The position numbers and the translations under genes were made by a program. Below are positions 34,341-46,227 of a stretch of DNA of 64,000 bases, piece by piece. The stretch's first letter is position 1. Each line of letters starts with the position of its first letter. The notes beneath the pieces are model-generated. The model did no database searches and had not been told where the DNA came from. It worked only from the letters and a program-made list of their open reading frames with translations. The DNA is from Paraphysoderma sedebokerense. Taxonomy: Eukaryota > Blastocladiomycota > Physodermatomycetes > Physodermatales > Physodermataceae. The stretch is from contig JAHLJZ010000021.1 in assembly GCA_025602915.1 (NCBI GenBank), forward strand, positions 62,001 to 126,000, written 5' to 3'.

Positions 34341-36017
34341 CTATTTTTTACTCCAGAACCCATCCACTACGTTCAACCATCCTTCTACCGCATCTATAAC
34401 TACATCATATCGCTCGACGTAATTATGTCCAGCCCAAGATACCTGTAAAAACCAAACAGGCGCGATCCTGGTCTTAGCATCACGTCTCGACTTGGATGGA
34501 TTGAACTCCCACAATTCGCCTTCGAGGCCTATCGCTATTTTCGTTATTTCGCTTTCAAAATCCTTTTTTACTGTCACGGAAGACGAGGATGCAGCAAGAC
34601 GAGCAGAAACAGCGGTTTCGTAACACTTAATACCGTGATTGATAGGGATAGTCAAATCCTCTCGGCCGTGTAAGATCAATATGGGTGTCCGAAGAATAGA
34701 CGGAAGAAAAGAAATGGTGTTTAAGTTCTCTTGGACGAGAGATTTTGCGAAATCTGGGTCGTTGCAAAAGTGCGTGTCAACGGCAGATATTAGGTTGTAG
34801 AAAAAGAAACAGATAATATTTACCAGATAGTACGGGACTGTAGCTGAATGGTCTTAGAAGTGGAAACATTGGGTAATCCAATGCTACTTCTGGGATTGAT
34901 TTGAAAGGTGAGATTAACAGCATGCCTGCTGGAGCGAGATTTCGTTCAGTTTCCAAAAAGTGGACTAATTTTGATGCTACCCCAGTTCCTTGAATGTCAA
35001 TGTTAACATCAAATTTTCGGATTGTTAAGGCGTCGTTTCATGAAAAGAGACGTTTAGTACCAAGAGAATGCCCCACAACTATTATTTGCGAAGGAGAGAC
35101 TTCGTTCGCGATGAGATAGTCCCAGGCTGTCAGCGAATCAATGAGCAAAGTTTCTTCGGTCGGCGTTTGGAATGCTATTGTATAAACCCATTTGGTCAAA
35201 CGACTCATTCATTTGGAAGATCGTATGGTAGCCGGTAGGCCGAAGAAAGATAGAAAAAAATACATACACGAATCACCAAATCCTCTATAATCAATGGCTA
35301 GCAACTGCGATTCGGGATGAGTCGAAAGTAGTCTCTAACCAAACCGAACAACATAATGTATTAATTTCACTATTTCGCAGTTCAGAATCAAATGAGCCGA
35401 ACCATCCTCTCGTACATTATAAAACCCCAATCGACTCGGTGCAGCTCGAGTCGCTGCATTTCCATGTAAATACAAGAACACCCATTTCGCTTTCTTCAAA
35501 CCTCCTTCAAAATATTGTCTTTTTCGTTCTTCAGTCACATTCGATGACAAAACTTGTAATTTGTAGAATGGTATCGACCCAGGTTTATCATTCGCGTTTG
35601 CAATTCGACTTTCGTCGGTATGATAGGGGTGATGATGTTTCGTTACGATATGCCATGTTCCCAGTGATTTGTTGTCAGGAGTAGTGAGATAAAAATTCCG
35701 CACTGATCCGCCTGTAATTAAGTATTCAAAATGGAGGAATAAGAATCACGCCGTTTGGAGACCGGACACTGGACAAAAAGAATAACGAACTTCTGTAGCC
35801 GAAGTATTCTCCCTTTGAAAGATCACCTAATGGGTACCTTACCCAGTGAAAATAGATAAAGTATGGTTGCAGAAAAGGGAAAATGGCGAGAATAGCGACA
35901 ACACTCTAAAGAAAATAATTTTAGGAGAAGGACAGGGCCGAGAGTGTAATTACAGTCTCTTACAATATACAGTAGGGGAAGATAAATCAAGAATGTTTTA
36001 AGGCGGGATCTTGCCAT
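34341..36017 (-). CDS. ABHD12-like serine hydrolase (monoacylglycerol / lysophospholipid lipase)
   Basis: Seven exons (36017-35964, 35905-35791, 35711-35416, 35334-35268, 35174-35061, 34988-34824, 34753-34341) close in frame, 407 residues. An N-terminal membrane anchor (residues 8-35) is followed by the ABHD12 signature VRYPLGDLSKGE, then FYLTTPDNKSLGTWHIV and the oxyanion region FLYLHGNAATR. DYRGFGDS precedes the nucleophile elbow VVGHSLGTG; the acid is in LILHGREDLTIP and the histidine in SWAGHNYVE. In animals ABHD12 hydrolyses lyso-phosphatidylserine and monoacylglycerols with an ER-lumenal active site. Exact substrate here is inferred. An insertion of about 40 residues lies between the catalytic Asp and His. 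Confidence 0.87.
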
Positions 36018-36504
36018 TGGGACGGTACTTTTGCGAATACTTGGATTCGTTCGAAAGCAATCCCGGTGGGTTGAAAATTACTTCGTCCCGTTAAATTACT
36101 GGACGCCCGCCAACTCGACGTAGCTTAATGAATTAACCGATCAATTATAAATCGCTCCATCTGTCATTGACAGCCCCTAGAAAACGTGCAGGGAATAGTA
36201 ATTATTCACATAGAAATATTCATCATAGGTCGTTAGGACCATCTATGTACGAGCAACACAATTAGCATTCTATTAAAATCACGTCAAAATTATCATTGTT
36301 CAATCATTTAAATGATTTTTCTCTATGTCGTGCGAATTAATTGGGTATACAATACTTCAAATCTATAGAGAAGGAGCTATGTAGTATTGAAACAATAACT
36401 GCATCGGCACCTTAAGCAGATCAATTATTCCATATGTAAGACGGGTTGTTCCGACAATGCTGATGACTGAAGGATGGCTAAAAAATTTTTTTCATGTCGT
36501 CCAT
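36018..36504. other. Intergenic, nothing recognised
   Basis: About 490 bp of AT-rich sequence between two minus-strand genes. It must hold the promoter of the ABHD12-like gene. No motif stands out. Confidence 0.45.
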
Positions 36505-38038
36505 TTAACGTATGTAATTCGCTTGCAGGGGATCTATGTTTCCGGCACTCGAACTTTCTGTAGATTCAGGATCAGCACTTCCCATGTTGTTGCCGTCGAT
36601 CTGGTCCTCTCTTTCGAAGTCATCCGATAAGAAATCAAATAGTTGGAAGGATTGACTTCCGCTGTCTACAAGTCGCCGACAAAAATAAAGCAATTAGATG
36701 TTATAAATTGTGGCATTTTGACTGTAATTCCTTTACCTGTATTTGTAGTTCCATCCCCACTTTCTGATCCCAGCTGCCCGGTACTCAAACTATTGCTTTC
36801 TATGTTTTGAGCATCATTAGTGTCATCAATACCAATTTCGGCGTCATTAATTTCTGTATCAAGTAGAGATTGAAACAATATGGCAAAATTTGGGATCGGT
36901 TGGGATTGACGCATACGATTCAATCGAACACGATTGCGGGAGGCTTCTCGGAGCGATGGACGATTGGAGTGGGTACGGGTGGAACTATTGTTTATCGATA
37001 TGGATGAAGAAATCGATGTAGAGTCTTGATCGGACTGAATCCTTCTTTGAGTTGGCCTGCCTGACTCATTATGGCGCCTGTTATGTGGCCTTCTTCTGAC
37101 AACTACCCCATTCCTTCTAGTCACTGCCATCTCAGGTGCTGCAATGGTACCCAGCGCTGTTGAGCGAAAATCAATGCTTCTTTGGATTTGCGGTATCGAA
37201 TTTGAACTTTCGCTGCCTGCATGTAGTCGTAAAATATTTCGTAATTGCTCCATACTGGAAACTTCAACTTCAGGTGTACCATCATTACCATCCTGTGATT
37301 GTTGGTGATATGTGGATTCAGTAATGGGATCTCTCTGTGTACGACGGGGTAATTGAGATGATAAGGTAAGTGGAAATCCTGGCAGTATCGGTACGTAGAC
37401 CTCGACAGAGTTAGGTAATATTTGAGACATTATCGGCTGTCGTTCTTGTAAGACACTTCGTAATCTGGTGGCTCGATTTCCCTATGCAAAATGTGTTAGA
37501 ACGGAATAAGGATATAGGAAGCTACAGATCAGGTTGATTGATGCTTTGGAACTAAGAATCTCTAGGGGAATGTAACAACTAGAGTTATGCATAAATACTT
37601 ACGACGTCTCTCAATAACCTAATGACCTCGCTTCTTTGGTCGTCCTTGATTGTAGGAATATGAACATTCATAAATTGAAGGATCGAAGCACCCACGTTTA
37701 GTATATCCCGTATTTATTCAGCATAATAAAAGAATATGCAAAATAGCCGATAAGGCGTGATAATGTTAATGTCAACAAGATAAGTGTCCGCCAAATCGGT
37801 GAATGATACATACAGAAATAGCTAGTCCATACGTGAAGGGGTGATCATAGTTAGTTTTCATATTTGTAAGCCATAAATGATAGAAATGCTTTATAACGGA
37901 ATGGAAAATAAGATTGTACATACTTGCAGCGTTCTCCAAGGTATTTAGCAAGTTTTCTGCTTCTGGGCGAATAGTGTCTGCCAGTCTGATCCTTTTGTTA
38001 GGAGGTGGGGAAGTACAATCATACACAGGTAAACCCAT
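36505..38038 (-). CDS. Orphan acidic/Ser-rich protein, probably nuclear
   Basis: I do not recognise the family. Four exons (38038-37814, 37644-37603, 37481-36737, 36665-36505) close in frame, 390 residues. The N-terminus has a proline patch and a basic NLS-like PPPNKRIRL, then helices (AENLLNTLENAASMY). The middle has a helix RSEVIRLLRDVGNRATRLRS and the block VYVPILPGFPLTL, followed by an Arg-rich stretch (RRRPHNRRHNESGR). The C-terminal third is acidic and Ser/Asn-rich and ends in LQLFDFLSDDF-like hydrophobic-acidic sequence, as in activation domains (inference). The intron before exon 2 contains a TACTAAAC branch point, but the acceptor choice is uncertain, so residues around it may differ. 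Confidence 0.5.
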
Positions 38039-38463
38039 AGTTATATCGAAAGAATAAAGAATGAGGGCGATTAATATGATCAAATATGTATGGAATTATG
38101 GAATGGTTTTTCCACTTTGCAGACAAGAGACAGGGCAGCATTGAAGCCGCGGGGTGACAAACCGACAATAAATGCTAGCCAGATAAGAATGCATTGAATG
38201 CTATGAATATACCATCGATCAAACAAGTTCTGCCATTATATATAAAAATAACCCAATTCCAATATTTTTTAATTTTATAATCATACAGGAGTAATAAAAT
38301 CTGAAGGAAACCGAAGTACAGCCAAACCAAAGTCCGAAGTCGCGATTTGCCATTTCGATCAAAGAGTGCCCACTGCCCCGCATAGCAAATTACCACTACT
38401 TGCAAACCACTCAAATTGAACCAAACTTATTCATAGATACAAAGCCAAAACGTCGAGCACAGT
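38039..38463. other. Gap with an unassigned hydrophobic minus-strand frame
   Basis: A minus frame from about 38434 to 38175 encodes hydrophobic, membrane-like sequence (LVWLYFGFLQILLLLYDY) and a further stretch, ILIWLAFIVGLSP. It has no visible ATG and could be part of a missed membrane-protein gene or of an N-terminal extension. I cannot connect it. The gap also serves as promoter for the + strand gene at 38464. Confidence 0.25.
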
Positions 38464-40800
38464 TTGATGAAACCATCATCAACTGCGTCTTCCTCGCCCT
38501 CACCGACCATCAATGTCCCAGTTACTTTGCTATCTCCTCCGTCCCTTTCCTTCGCGTTAACTCTTACCCTCCCCATTAATTCTTCCTTTTTAACACTCAA
38601 AAAGTACATTTCTGCGAACTACCACCAGTGCCCTATCGCATTGATAAAAGTGTTTATAGATGGTGCTCTCTATAACGATAATTCAAAATTATTAGTGGAC
38701 TGTCTGAATGAGATTAACCAGAAGGGAGAGGAAGCTAAACAGGATGGGAGTTGTCGCAAACAAGAGAGAAAGAGTAAAAACAAGCACAATTGGCGTGGGA
38801 AAGGTAAAAACAAAGGAAATATAACGGTTGAAATACCGAAAAAATTTAAAGTGAAGATACAAGATTCAAAAGAAAGAGCCATTGCATGGGCTTATGAAGG
38901 CGAACACTGTGATATCGGTTGGTTGACCTTTCTCTTCGTCTTATCTTTAATTTCTTCCAAGGTGACGATCGATATGTACAAAGGCGTGCTTTGTTGTGCA
39001 TATGCAAAACTTGATTTGTCAAACAGTTCTATTCTTATGTCCTAACAGTACTTTCTCGAATTGGGAAATGCAGTTCTAAAACGACTGGAAGCATCCATAG
39101 ATCGCAATCTATGTGGTTACTCTTTCTACTCTCGTCGGCAACGTAAACTGGGTTTCTCATTCGCTACGCCCAATCAATCTACCTCACCTTCCGCTTTTCC
39201 TTGCACAACATCACATCAGAAAGTACAGTCAGCAAAACCAAAACAACTTATCACATTCTTCAGTTCCCGACTACCAAGTAAATTGTCCTTGATACTATCG
39301 CCACATCGAGTGATTTATAAGAATTGGCAAGGATACGTCAAATTATATCATAGTGATACAATTGATGATATTATATTGAAACTGATAGAGGAAGATGATG
39401 TACCGCAGTGGGTTAAGGATGAGTTGAGATGTGGTTTAATGGTCGAGAACAGCAATGAAGGTCTGACCGAAGTGAATGAGCAGGTTAAAAAAGTGCCGAA
39501 ATTTGTGAAAGCAGCTTCGGAAAAGTCTCTCGTTGTTAGGATTGATGATCAACACCAATTGCCCACTGCCGCGGAAGATGAGCACACGGAGCACTTGAAT
39601 CTCGAAGAGCCGTCGCCATCGCAGCAACTTCAGAAAATTTCATTGTCAACTCCGATAGCCGAGATTTCCTCTGTCACGGCTTCATCACCTCCACCAGATC
39701 ATTCTAAAATCACATTACCAACAACACTTATCCCCTACACCCTTTCTCTCTCGGCATTCCGTCCAGCATATCCTGCTCCAAAGATTCTTCATCGCGGTAT
39801 AAGCCAAACTCCCCCACAATTCAGTTCCGTTAGAAGTATAAAATCTATTCGTCCAACCTTTGGTAGTACCAGGAGCTTAAAACGATATGGAACTGGCAGT
39901 GTGCGAGGCTCTTCCCTTCGAATGAGAAGTCTAGGAAAACCAAAAGTGAAATCGCGAAAAACGATCTTTGGGTTAATGAATCCCGACTCGGATGAAATGG
40001 TTAAGACTGACTGTAAAAGCAGTCATGAGAGTCAAGCCGGGAAAGCTGACTTGGATGGCACGCAAGACGAAGAAGATAAAATGTGGGAAGAAGATGCGTT
40101 AGTAGAAACTCAGGAAGAAAGTGCGTTCGATTCAGATACCAGTTTATCGGTTAACTTGACCCCAGTATTACAATCGAATATCACGGGCCAAGTTTCAACG
40201 CCCAACGTCAACACCAAAGTCTCGTCAGACACACATTCCACCCCATCGACTTCCGCTCAGCCATCCGACACACCAATACCTTCCGCCGATGTAGTCCAAC
40301 CTCAACCAACAATATCCTCAAACCGATTTCGCGGATTACAATGCCAAAAGCCACAGCATTCGGGTGAACTGTGTATCCCTCCCAACCCAACTATTTCTCA
40401 ACCACACGAGAAAGAATCGTGTCAGTGTAAATCGATATTCCACAAACACAACCGCGGTTCCCTTTTTCACAGACCGTTCTTTTCACCTCCTTCCACCAAA
40501 CTTCATTCAAAATCTACTTTTAAATCCAAATTAACCTGGAAACAAAAAATCCCAGTAACACAAGTACCCCCTCCAATACAAATCTTTATCGACTCCGAAC
40601 TAGACGAAAAGAAAAATTCAATCACACCAAAATTAATCAATGAAATAGAGCAAGTGACGACTTTGTTACCTTGCCATACGAATGTAGAAAGACAAGAAAG
40701 TGAACGAGGGACACCGAATACAGAAGGTGGGAAATTAGAGGTAGTAGATATAGGGTTAACCGAAAAATGGGTTGGTTCGAATTCGACTTTAAATTTTTAA
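38464..40800 (+). CDS. Orphan 749-residue protein with low-complexity regions
   Basis: Not recognised. Two exons, 38464-38961 and 39049-40800, close in frame. Residues 10-70 alternate hydrophobic strands and a helix (LTLTLPINSSFLTLKKY ... IALIKVFIDGALYND), which could be a beta-grasp/ubiquitin-like fold. A lysine-rich segment follows, then ITVEIPKKFKVKIQD and, in exon 2, a second strand-helix segment (GYVKLYHSDTIDDIILKLI) that resembles Ras-association/ubiquitin-like folds. These are impressions only. The rest is Ser/Pro/Thr-rich with an Arg-rich patch (RSIKSIRPTFGSTRSLKR). Long uniform frames make it a real gene; the role is unknown. Confidence 0.6.
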
Positions 40801-41762
40801 AAATGATGGGCGATATGGTGTATCCATGTTTGATTGTCGGTTTGATTATCGTTAGAATCGTCTCAATTACTTCTTGTTCACGATTTTCAACATTCTTTAC
40901 CTTTTAAAACTTTTTTGAGAACGCGCGGTTTGAATTCTTTTTTTGAAGTAGAAAAAATTTTGTGGCATGGTGCTTTTATCATTGATCATGACTCTTTTTG
41001 CTTGCTAATGTGCTGATAACAATACAATAGAAATATTGGTATATTAAACCAACTTTGTATCCGTAGCTGAAGCCTTCTGACACCAATAAACTCAACGTCT
41101 CATCATTTTGAATATTGACAACACTAACGATATTTCGTTTGTGGACGGTTTTGAGCTTTTGCATCAACTGCGGGGACACGGTGTTTGCATAAGATTTTTT
41201 TTTAGTTATATATTAAACAAGTATATTTCATAACTTCGTAAGCCTACATAAAAGCAAGAATAGATGAAAAAGAAATGCTAAGAAAAAAGGATGTAGATAA
41301 TTTGAAGTAAAATAATCTGTCCTTTGGATTATTTGAGTGATTTACATTGTTTGATTCTAACCGAAGCGGCGAACGAGAAAGAGAAAGAACGAATGGGAAG
41401 AAGAGAGAATGAGTGGGAAACTTCCAAAAGAAAAAGAAAGATGGGAAAATATGGAAAACTAAAAATTGACTAAATCGCTAAGTGATATCCTTAACCCATA
41501 CTCATAACCTCGCTAATGATAATTACTTGTGATTTGTGAAAAAAAAAACTTTCCCAAGTTTCTCGTATTGCAATCCACTCTTACTCCATTCCATCCTTGG
41601 CCATTCCAGTTTCCCGTCCTCTTCCATATTATGAAACATATACGCCACGACCAATCATAATTTAAACTATTAGATTCCTCCTTCATTGTATTCACCTTCC
41701 TTACCCTATGCGACCCTTCCACAAATTACGACAAAACATTTCGATGTCCCTTTTGACAATAT
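40801..41762. other. Convergent 3' flanks
   Basis: About 960 bp between the orphan gene and ORM1. AT-rich, with short minus frames (40979-41179, 41513-41722) without motifs. A purine-rich stretch (GAAAGAG-type) lies near 41370-41450. No gene was called. Confidence 0.4.
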
Positions 41763-42940
41763 TTACTCCACAACAGTATTGATTCCGAATAACCTGACTC
41801 TATGCATCATGGGTAGCTTGGCGATAAGAACAACCATTAGAAACATGAAATTGACGATAAAAGTTGGAACGTCGTAATGAGTGTAATGCGTTGACAGCAG
41901 GAATCTTTATTCGAGAGATAGAAGCAGGAGAATAGAGAGACGTGTGTGTAACATGAAGTAAATTCATGAGCAAGGTTGTGCAATGCGATCATGTGAGCGG
42001 ATTGGGCGAGTTGGAGATGGCGGAAGGAAACCGAAGTTGATATGGCAGAGACGAGACGAGAATGAGGAGAGTTTATGGTAGAGGTTGATCAGAAGGAAGG
42101 GAATATCAAGGTTAGAAAAACGAATATGGTAATATGCTATCAAATATGCTTTTCTTGGATTAAAGAAGAAAACGTACAGTCCAATCGGCAGTGCGGTATA
42201 GAATTTTTTAGTGGGAGTAAACTGAACACCGTTATCAATTTGTTCCCATAGTGTTAACCCATCACAAGCACCCTGGTTAAATGAAAACGGTGTGCCGATT
42301 ATCCAATGGAACATTATAAACGATAACTGCAATTTACGAGTGGTGACGAGACCAGAGGCGTCGAGTAAAAAGTGAATAGAGATAAATTGATGCGACGTTG
42401 TATGAGATAAGTTTCAGTTAGAAAAAGAGTAAAACCAAATGCATCATCCAGCAACTCGAATAGAAATTACGTACGATATTGAAAGTGACGTTAGTGAGTG
42501 TCCAAGCCGCTTCCGAGGTGATTCCTGGTACGATCCCGTAGAAGACTCGCAGACCGAACACTAGCATGAGAGCGAATAACCATGCTCCTAAATTATATTA
42601 AGTGGGTATACAAAATAATACACACAAGAGGGAGTGGAGGGGGCGAGGGAAGTGGATAAAAGTTCAAAGGCAAAGAGGAGGCGTCAGATTGATGAATAGA
42701 TGAATGGCAGAAACAAAGCAGATTTGTAAAGTCATGAAAAAAGCATGATTGCATGATAACATATACAGAAGGATGTAGCGACAACAGGAGGATGCAGCGG
42801 ACACAGAAGCAAGCGAAATTACCTTTGTAGTTGACCCATTCAGAATTTGGGTTTATCTGAGAGTTTGCATCCGACAGCTGAGTGTAGGATGAGCGTATTC
42901 GCTGGGAGATGGGGGTGACCCTCCGTGTCATAGTAGCCAT
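41763..42940 (-). CDS. ORM1: ORMDL family protein (Orm1), regulator of sphingolipid synthesis
   Basis: ER membrane protein that binds and restrains serine palmitoyltransferase. Four exons (42940-42823, 42587-42475, 42326-42178, 41904-41763) close in frame, 173 residues. Family marks are NPNSEWVNYKGAWLF, PGITSEAAWTLTNVTFN, FHWIIGTPFSFNQGACDGLT, LWEQIDNGVQFTPTKKF, FLLSTHYTHYDVP and KLPMMHRVRLFGIN. The N-terminal extension (TRRVTPISQRIRSSYTQLS) is Ser/Thr-rich, as in yeast Orm proteins, where it is phosphorylated. The third intron is long (273 nt) and contains open minus-strand sequence that is not conserved. It is divergent from the hydrolase-phosphatase gene with 225 bp between start codons. 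Confidence 0.93.
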
Positions 42941-43165
42941 TGTGCGAGTGGGTTGTGGGTTGATGCGAGGAGGGAGGAGGAGGAGCGATGTCGTCGATTG
43001 CAAGATGAAGATGAGAGATGGAGGGAATTGTGGAGGAGGAACGATGGAAGGAACGATGGAAGGAATTCGGCCGGACCAATTTACTACGCCTTACGACAAC
43101 TCTTACGTCAATCATAATAGAACGACCGTACTTGCACGCACACACATCCATATCCATCCACGACG

Positions 43166-45759
43166 ATGGCAGACGTCCTCCCCTCCTCCCCGCTCCTCCT
43201 CCTCATCCCAACAACCCTCCTCCTCGCCTCCATCGCCAGCTGGTCCCTCCTTACTCGCTCAAGGACACCTCAAGTAGATGCCACGTCCAATGTGCACGAT
43301 CTGTCAAAGGAACCAAATAAATGGGTCAACGGAAAAGGTATCTATTCTCTACTTTCATGCGTCACAAAGAAGCTAAAGGCTGACTTGGGCTCAATTCTAG
43401 ACATAACACTCTTCCCTCACATCGTCGATACAACTTTGAACGGGTTCACCTATCGCATACTTCATCTCAAGCATCCCTTGTCTCAGTCAGTCTCTAGGGA
43501 CAAGCTGCAGAAAACTTATAATGTGCCGCCCATACCGTACTTGATCATAGTACATGGTTTAGGTGGAAGCTTTCATCAGTTTTCAGATTTGATTCATATG
43601 TTTCGTGACGTCTCAAACATCTTTTCCGTCGACTGGGTTCCCGTCGATTTTGATCCCAAGAGACCGCGGTAAGCACAACATATGCCCAGTTTTTATATTT
43701 TGTCCTCCAGTATTATTTTAACGAACATATAAACTGATTATGTGCGCTTCTTTGTTCCCAAATACAGAGCGGGCAACCTCCTTGACCTTCGAAATATTGC
43801 TTCAACGATCTCGACCCTATTGCAGCAAATGGTTCCTGCAAAAGATCATACATCACCTCTTCCTGTTTCTGTCATTTGTCACTCCATGGGTACCGCTATT
43901 GGTACATTCCTCTATTCATCACTGTCCTCCCTCCCCTATCTCAAAATTGCCTCCCTTATCTATCTTAATCCAAAGGCCGCCCTCGGTCCAGCTGACATCA
44001 ATCAAATCAAAACTCTGCAAAAACTTCCTGATACAGTGATTAATATTGTTCGGAAGTTCGAACGAATGGGAGGGATCAACTCGGTTTCAGTGAAACGATT
44101 TTTAGGGAGCGAGGCTCTACAAAACGAAGAAATAAGAAGATTACAATTGACTTGGAATAGTCAAAGTCGAACAGATGTTTTACGATGTATATCCAAAGGT
44201 CTACTACGCAATGGATGGGCCACGGATAAAGATTATGCCAAAGTAAATTGTCGTATCTTGATTATTGGCGGCTTGCATGATAAAGTCACAAACGTGGAGA
44301 ACTTGAAGGCCTTGCGGGATATGTTGTCGCATTCTTGCACAACCCAAAACACTTCGAAGTCTGCCGTCACTAAACCCTCACCCGAGCCTCCAATTGTCAT
44401 TCCCAACATGGGGCATCAGTGTATGACAGAGTTCCCGGAGTTAGTGCATGCATTGCTCTCCCATTTCTGGGCTACTAAATGTGCGGATTTGGGTATGGCA
44501 ATTGTGACTTTGGATAATCAGTTGAATTTGAAGAGGTGTATGGAGGTCTTATCTGAAAATGAAGGATCCGACGACCGGAAGGCCGAGAAAGTAAAGAAAG
44601 AAGGGATTCAGGAAGGAAACATACAAGAAATGTCAGATGGAGGACAGAACAAAAAGAAAAAAGAAAAAGGGAGTAAAAAGAAACACCTTGAAAATGTTGA
44701 TGGCGACAACGAAAAATGGAGTTTAAAAAATTATAAGAAATGGTATACCTTATCATTATCTCCATTTATAATTCACTTTCGTCTTGTCTCCTAATCTCCA
44801 ATGCAACAATTATTTCATTAATTTCAAACCCGCCAACCTAGGCTCGCGACGCCTCCCATATCACCCCGCCTCACACCCTCCTACTTTCGTGCTATGAAAA
44901 CACTCCGACAATTCGACCCCGATCACTCTCCCGTTACACTATACCAACAACATACTTCTATAGGCCTTGTTGTGGATATTAGTGCGCAGGAGCCTCCGTA
45001 CGATACGAGGTTGGAAAATTTGGGGATCGACATTGATGATGGAGTAACAACCGATAAGAAAAGAATGTTGAGGTATACAAAGGTGTCGACGAAAAGCAAA
45101 GTTCCGCCTGGAAATGAAGAAGTCAAACTTGTAAGTATGATTTTGTGTCCTTCAATTCTCGCCCGAACTTATGATTGATTCCTTCATTACCATCAATGAT
45201 ATTACTACGATGCGCGTATCCACGTATATCTTTTTTTTTTCTTCCTCCATGAAAGTTCATCGAAACTTGTCAAGCTTTCTGGAAACAGCATCCATCTTTG
45301 GAAATTGCGGTTCATTGTCATTATGGATTCAATAGGTACTAATCATATTTTTCTTCCCTCAGTCCTTATGTTAATTTCCGTTATCCATTTCAACTGATAT
45401 TATTTTATTGACTCTTGATACCGTTTTTGTTTCTTTGTGAATCTCTTTAACTTGACTTTGCAACTGCCAGGACTGGATTTATGATCTGTTGTTATCTAAT
45501 TGAGGTTTGCAAGTTATCCGTCAAGGAGGCGATCCGCTGTTTCGCGGAAAAGAGAGATGGAGGAATACGGTAATTTTCGTTTCTTTGTTTCTGGGTTTGA
45601 TCTCGGCGTCAATCCATTATACCATCTAAACTGACAATTATCTTTATCGATGTAATCACATAATTTGGTGACATTGTTTCTACATACTATAATACAAGAC
45701 ATCTTCACTTCCGAGACGAATTGTATCTACGTTATCACCCTCGTGAAGTAATGCTGTAG
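43166..45759 (+). CDS. Fusion: membrane-anchored alpha/beta-hydrolase + capping-enzyme-type cysteine phosphatase domain
   Basis: Six exons (43166-43668, 43768-44742, 44842-45130, 45256-45335, 45471-45569, 45699-45759) close in frame, 668 residues. The N-terminal span LLLLIPTTLLLASIASW anchors an alpha/beta-hydrolase: IIVHGLGGSFHQF (oxyanion), VICHSMGTAIG (nucleophile), GGLHDKVTN (acid) and NMGHQCMTE (His). After a Lys-rich linker, residues 493-668 match the RNA 5'-triphosphatase/DUSP11 class: GLVVDISAQEPPYD, RYTKVSTKSKVPP, the P-loop HCHYGFNRTGF (Cys, five residues, Arg) and CFAEKRDGGIRHLHFRDELY. In animals such domains act on mRNA 5' ends; here the membrane anchor argues for another substrate. 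The P-loop Arg codon is split by an intron. Both active sites look intact. Confidence 0.85.
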
Positions 45760-46227
45760 ATACAACATTCATTCTACTCCGTCAAAGCTATCATCCATAC
45801 CCCTTTATTTTGATGAGAGTAGAACTCATCAAGAATTATACAGTTTACCGACGGAGTACTCGATCAACAAGTTTAACAACGATAGAGTTACCTGATGTTT
45901 TCAGCTTTTTTTTCTAATATATTGTACAAAATCCAAACCGGAGATTTTGGAGAATGATATAAATCATGTTGTGTAAAAATATTAGTCTTATAATATGAAT
46001 TAATGTATTAGTTACCCCCTATTCTTGAGAAATAAGTCGATTGTTCGATTGATCCCTATGTGGCCCATTGAAACGTTGAATTCGGCGGACGAGACTTCAA
46101 CCGATCACATAAAACGATCCCATTATCTGTCTTCTGGGCACAGAGTCACAACTCTTGCTTCCCACAGCTTTATTTGTATCTCACTTCCTCAAAAACACCG
46201 AGATCGAATAAGATTCTTCCAAGAATT
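45760..46227. other. Intergenic, nothing recognised
   Basis: About 470 bp between two + strand genes. A frame starting near 46025 could be an upstream exon of the next gene but could not be joined convincingly. Confidence 0.35.

Noticed and set aside
41964-42332. 122-codon minus frame extending ORM1 exon 3
   Set aside because: The part past LPIGL is intronic; the conserved FLLSTHYTHYD segment is encoded further downstream at 41904-41763.
42593-43320. Overlapping frames on both strands around the ORM1 start
   Set aside because: They are low-complexity shadows of the ORM1 5' end and the shared promoter; neither adds a conserved domain.
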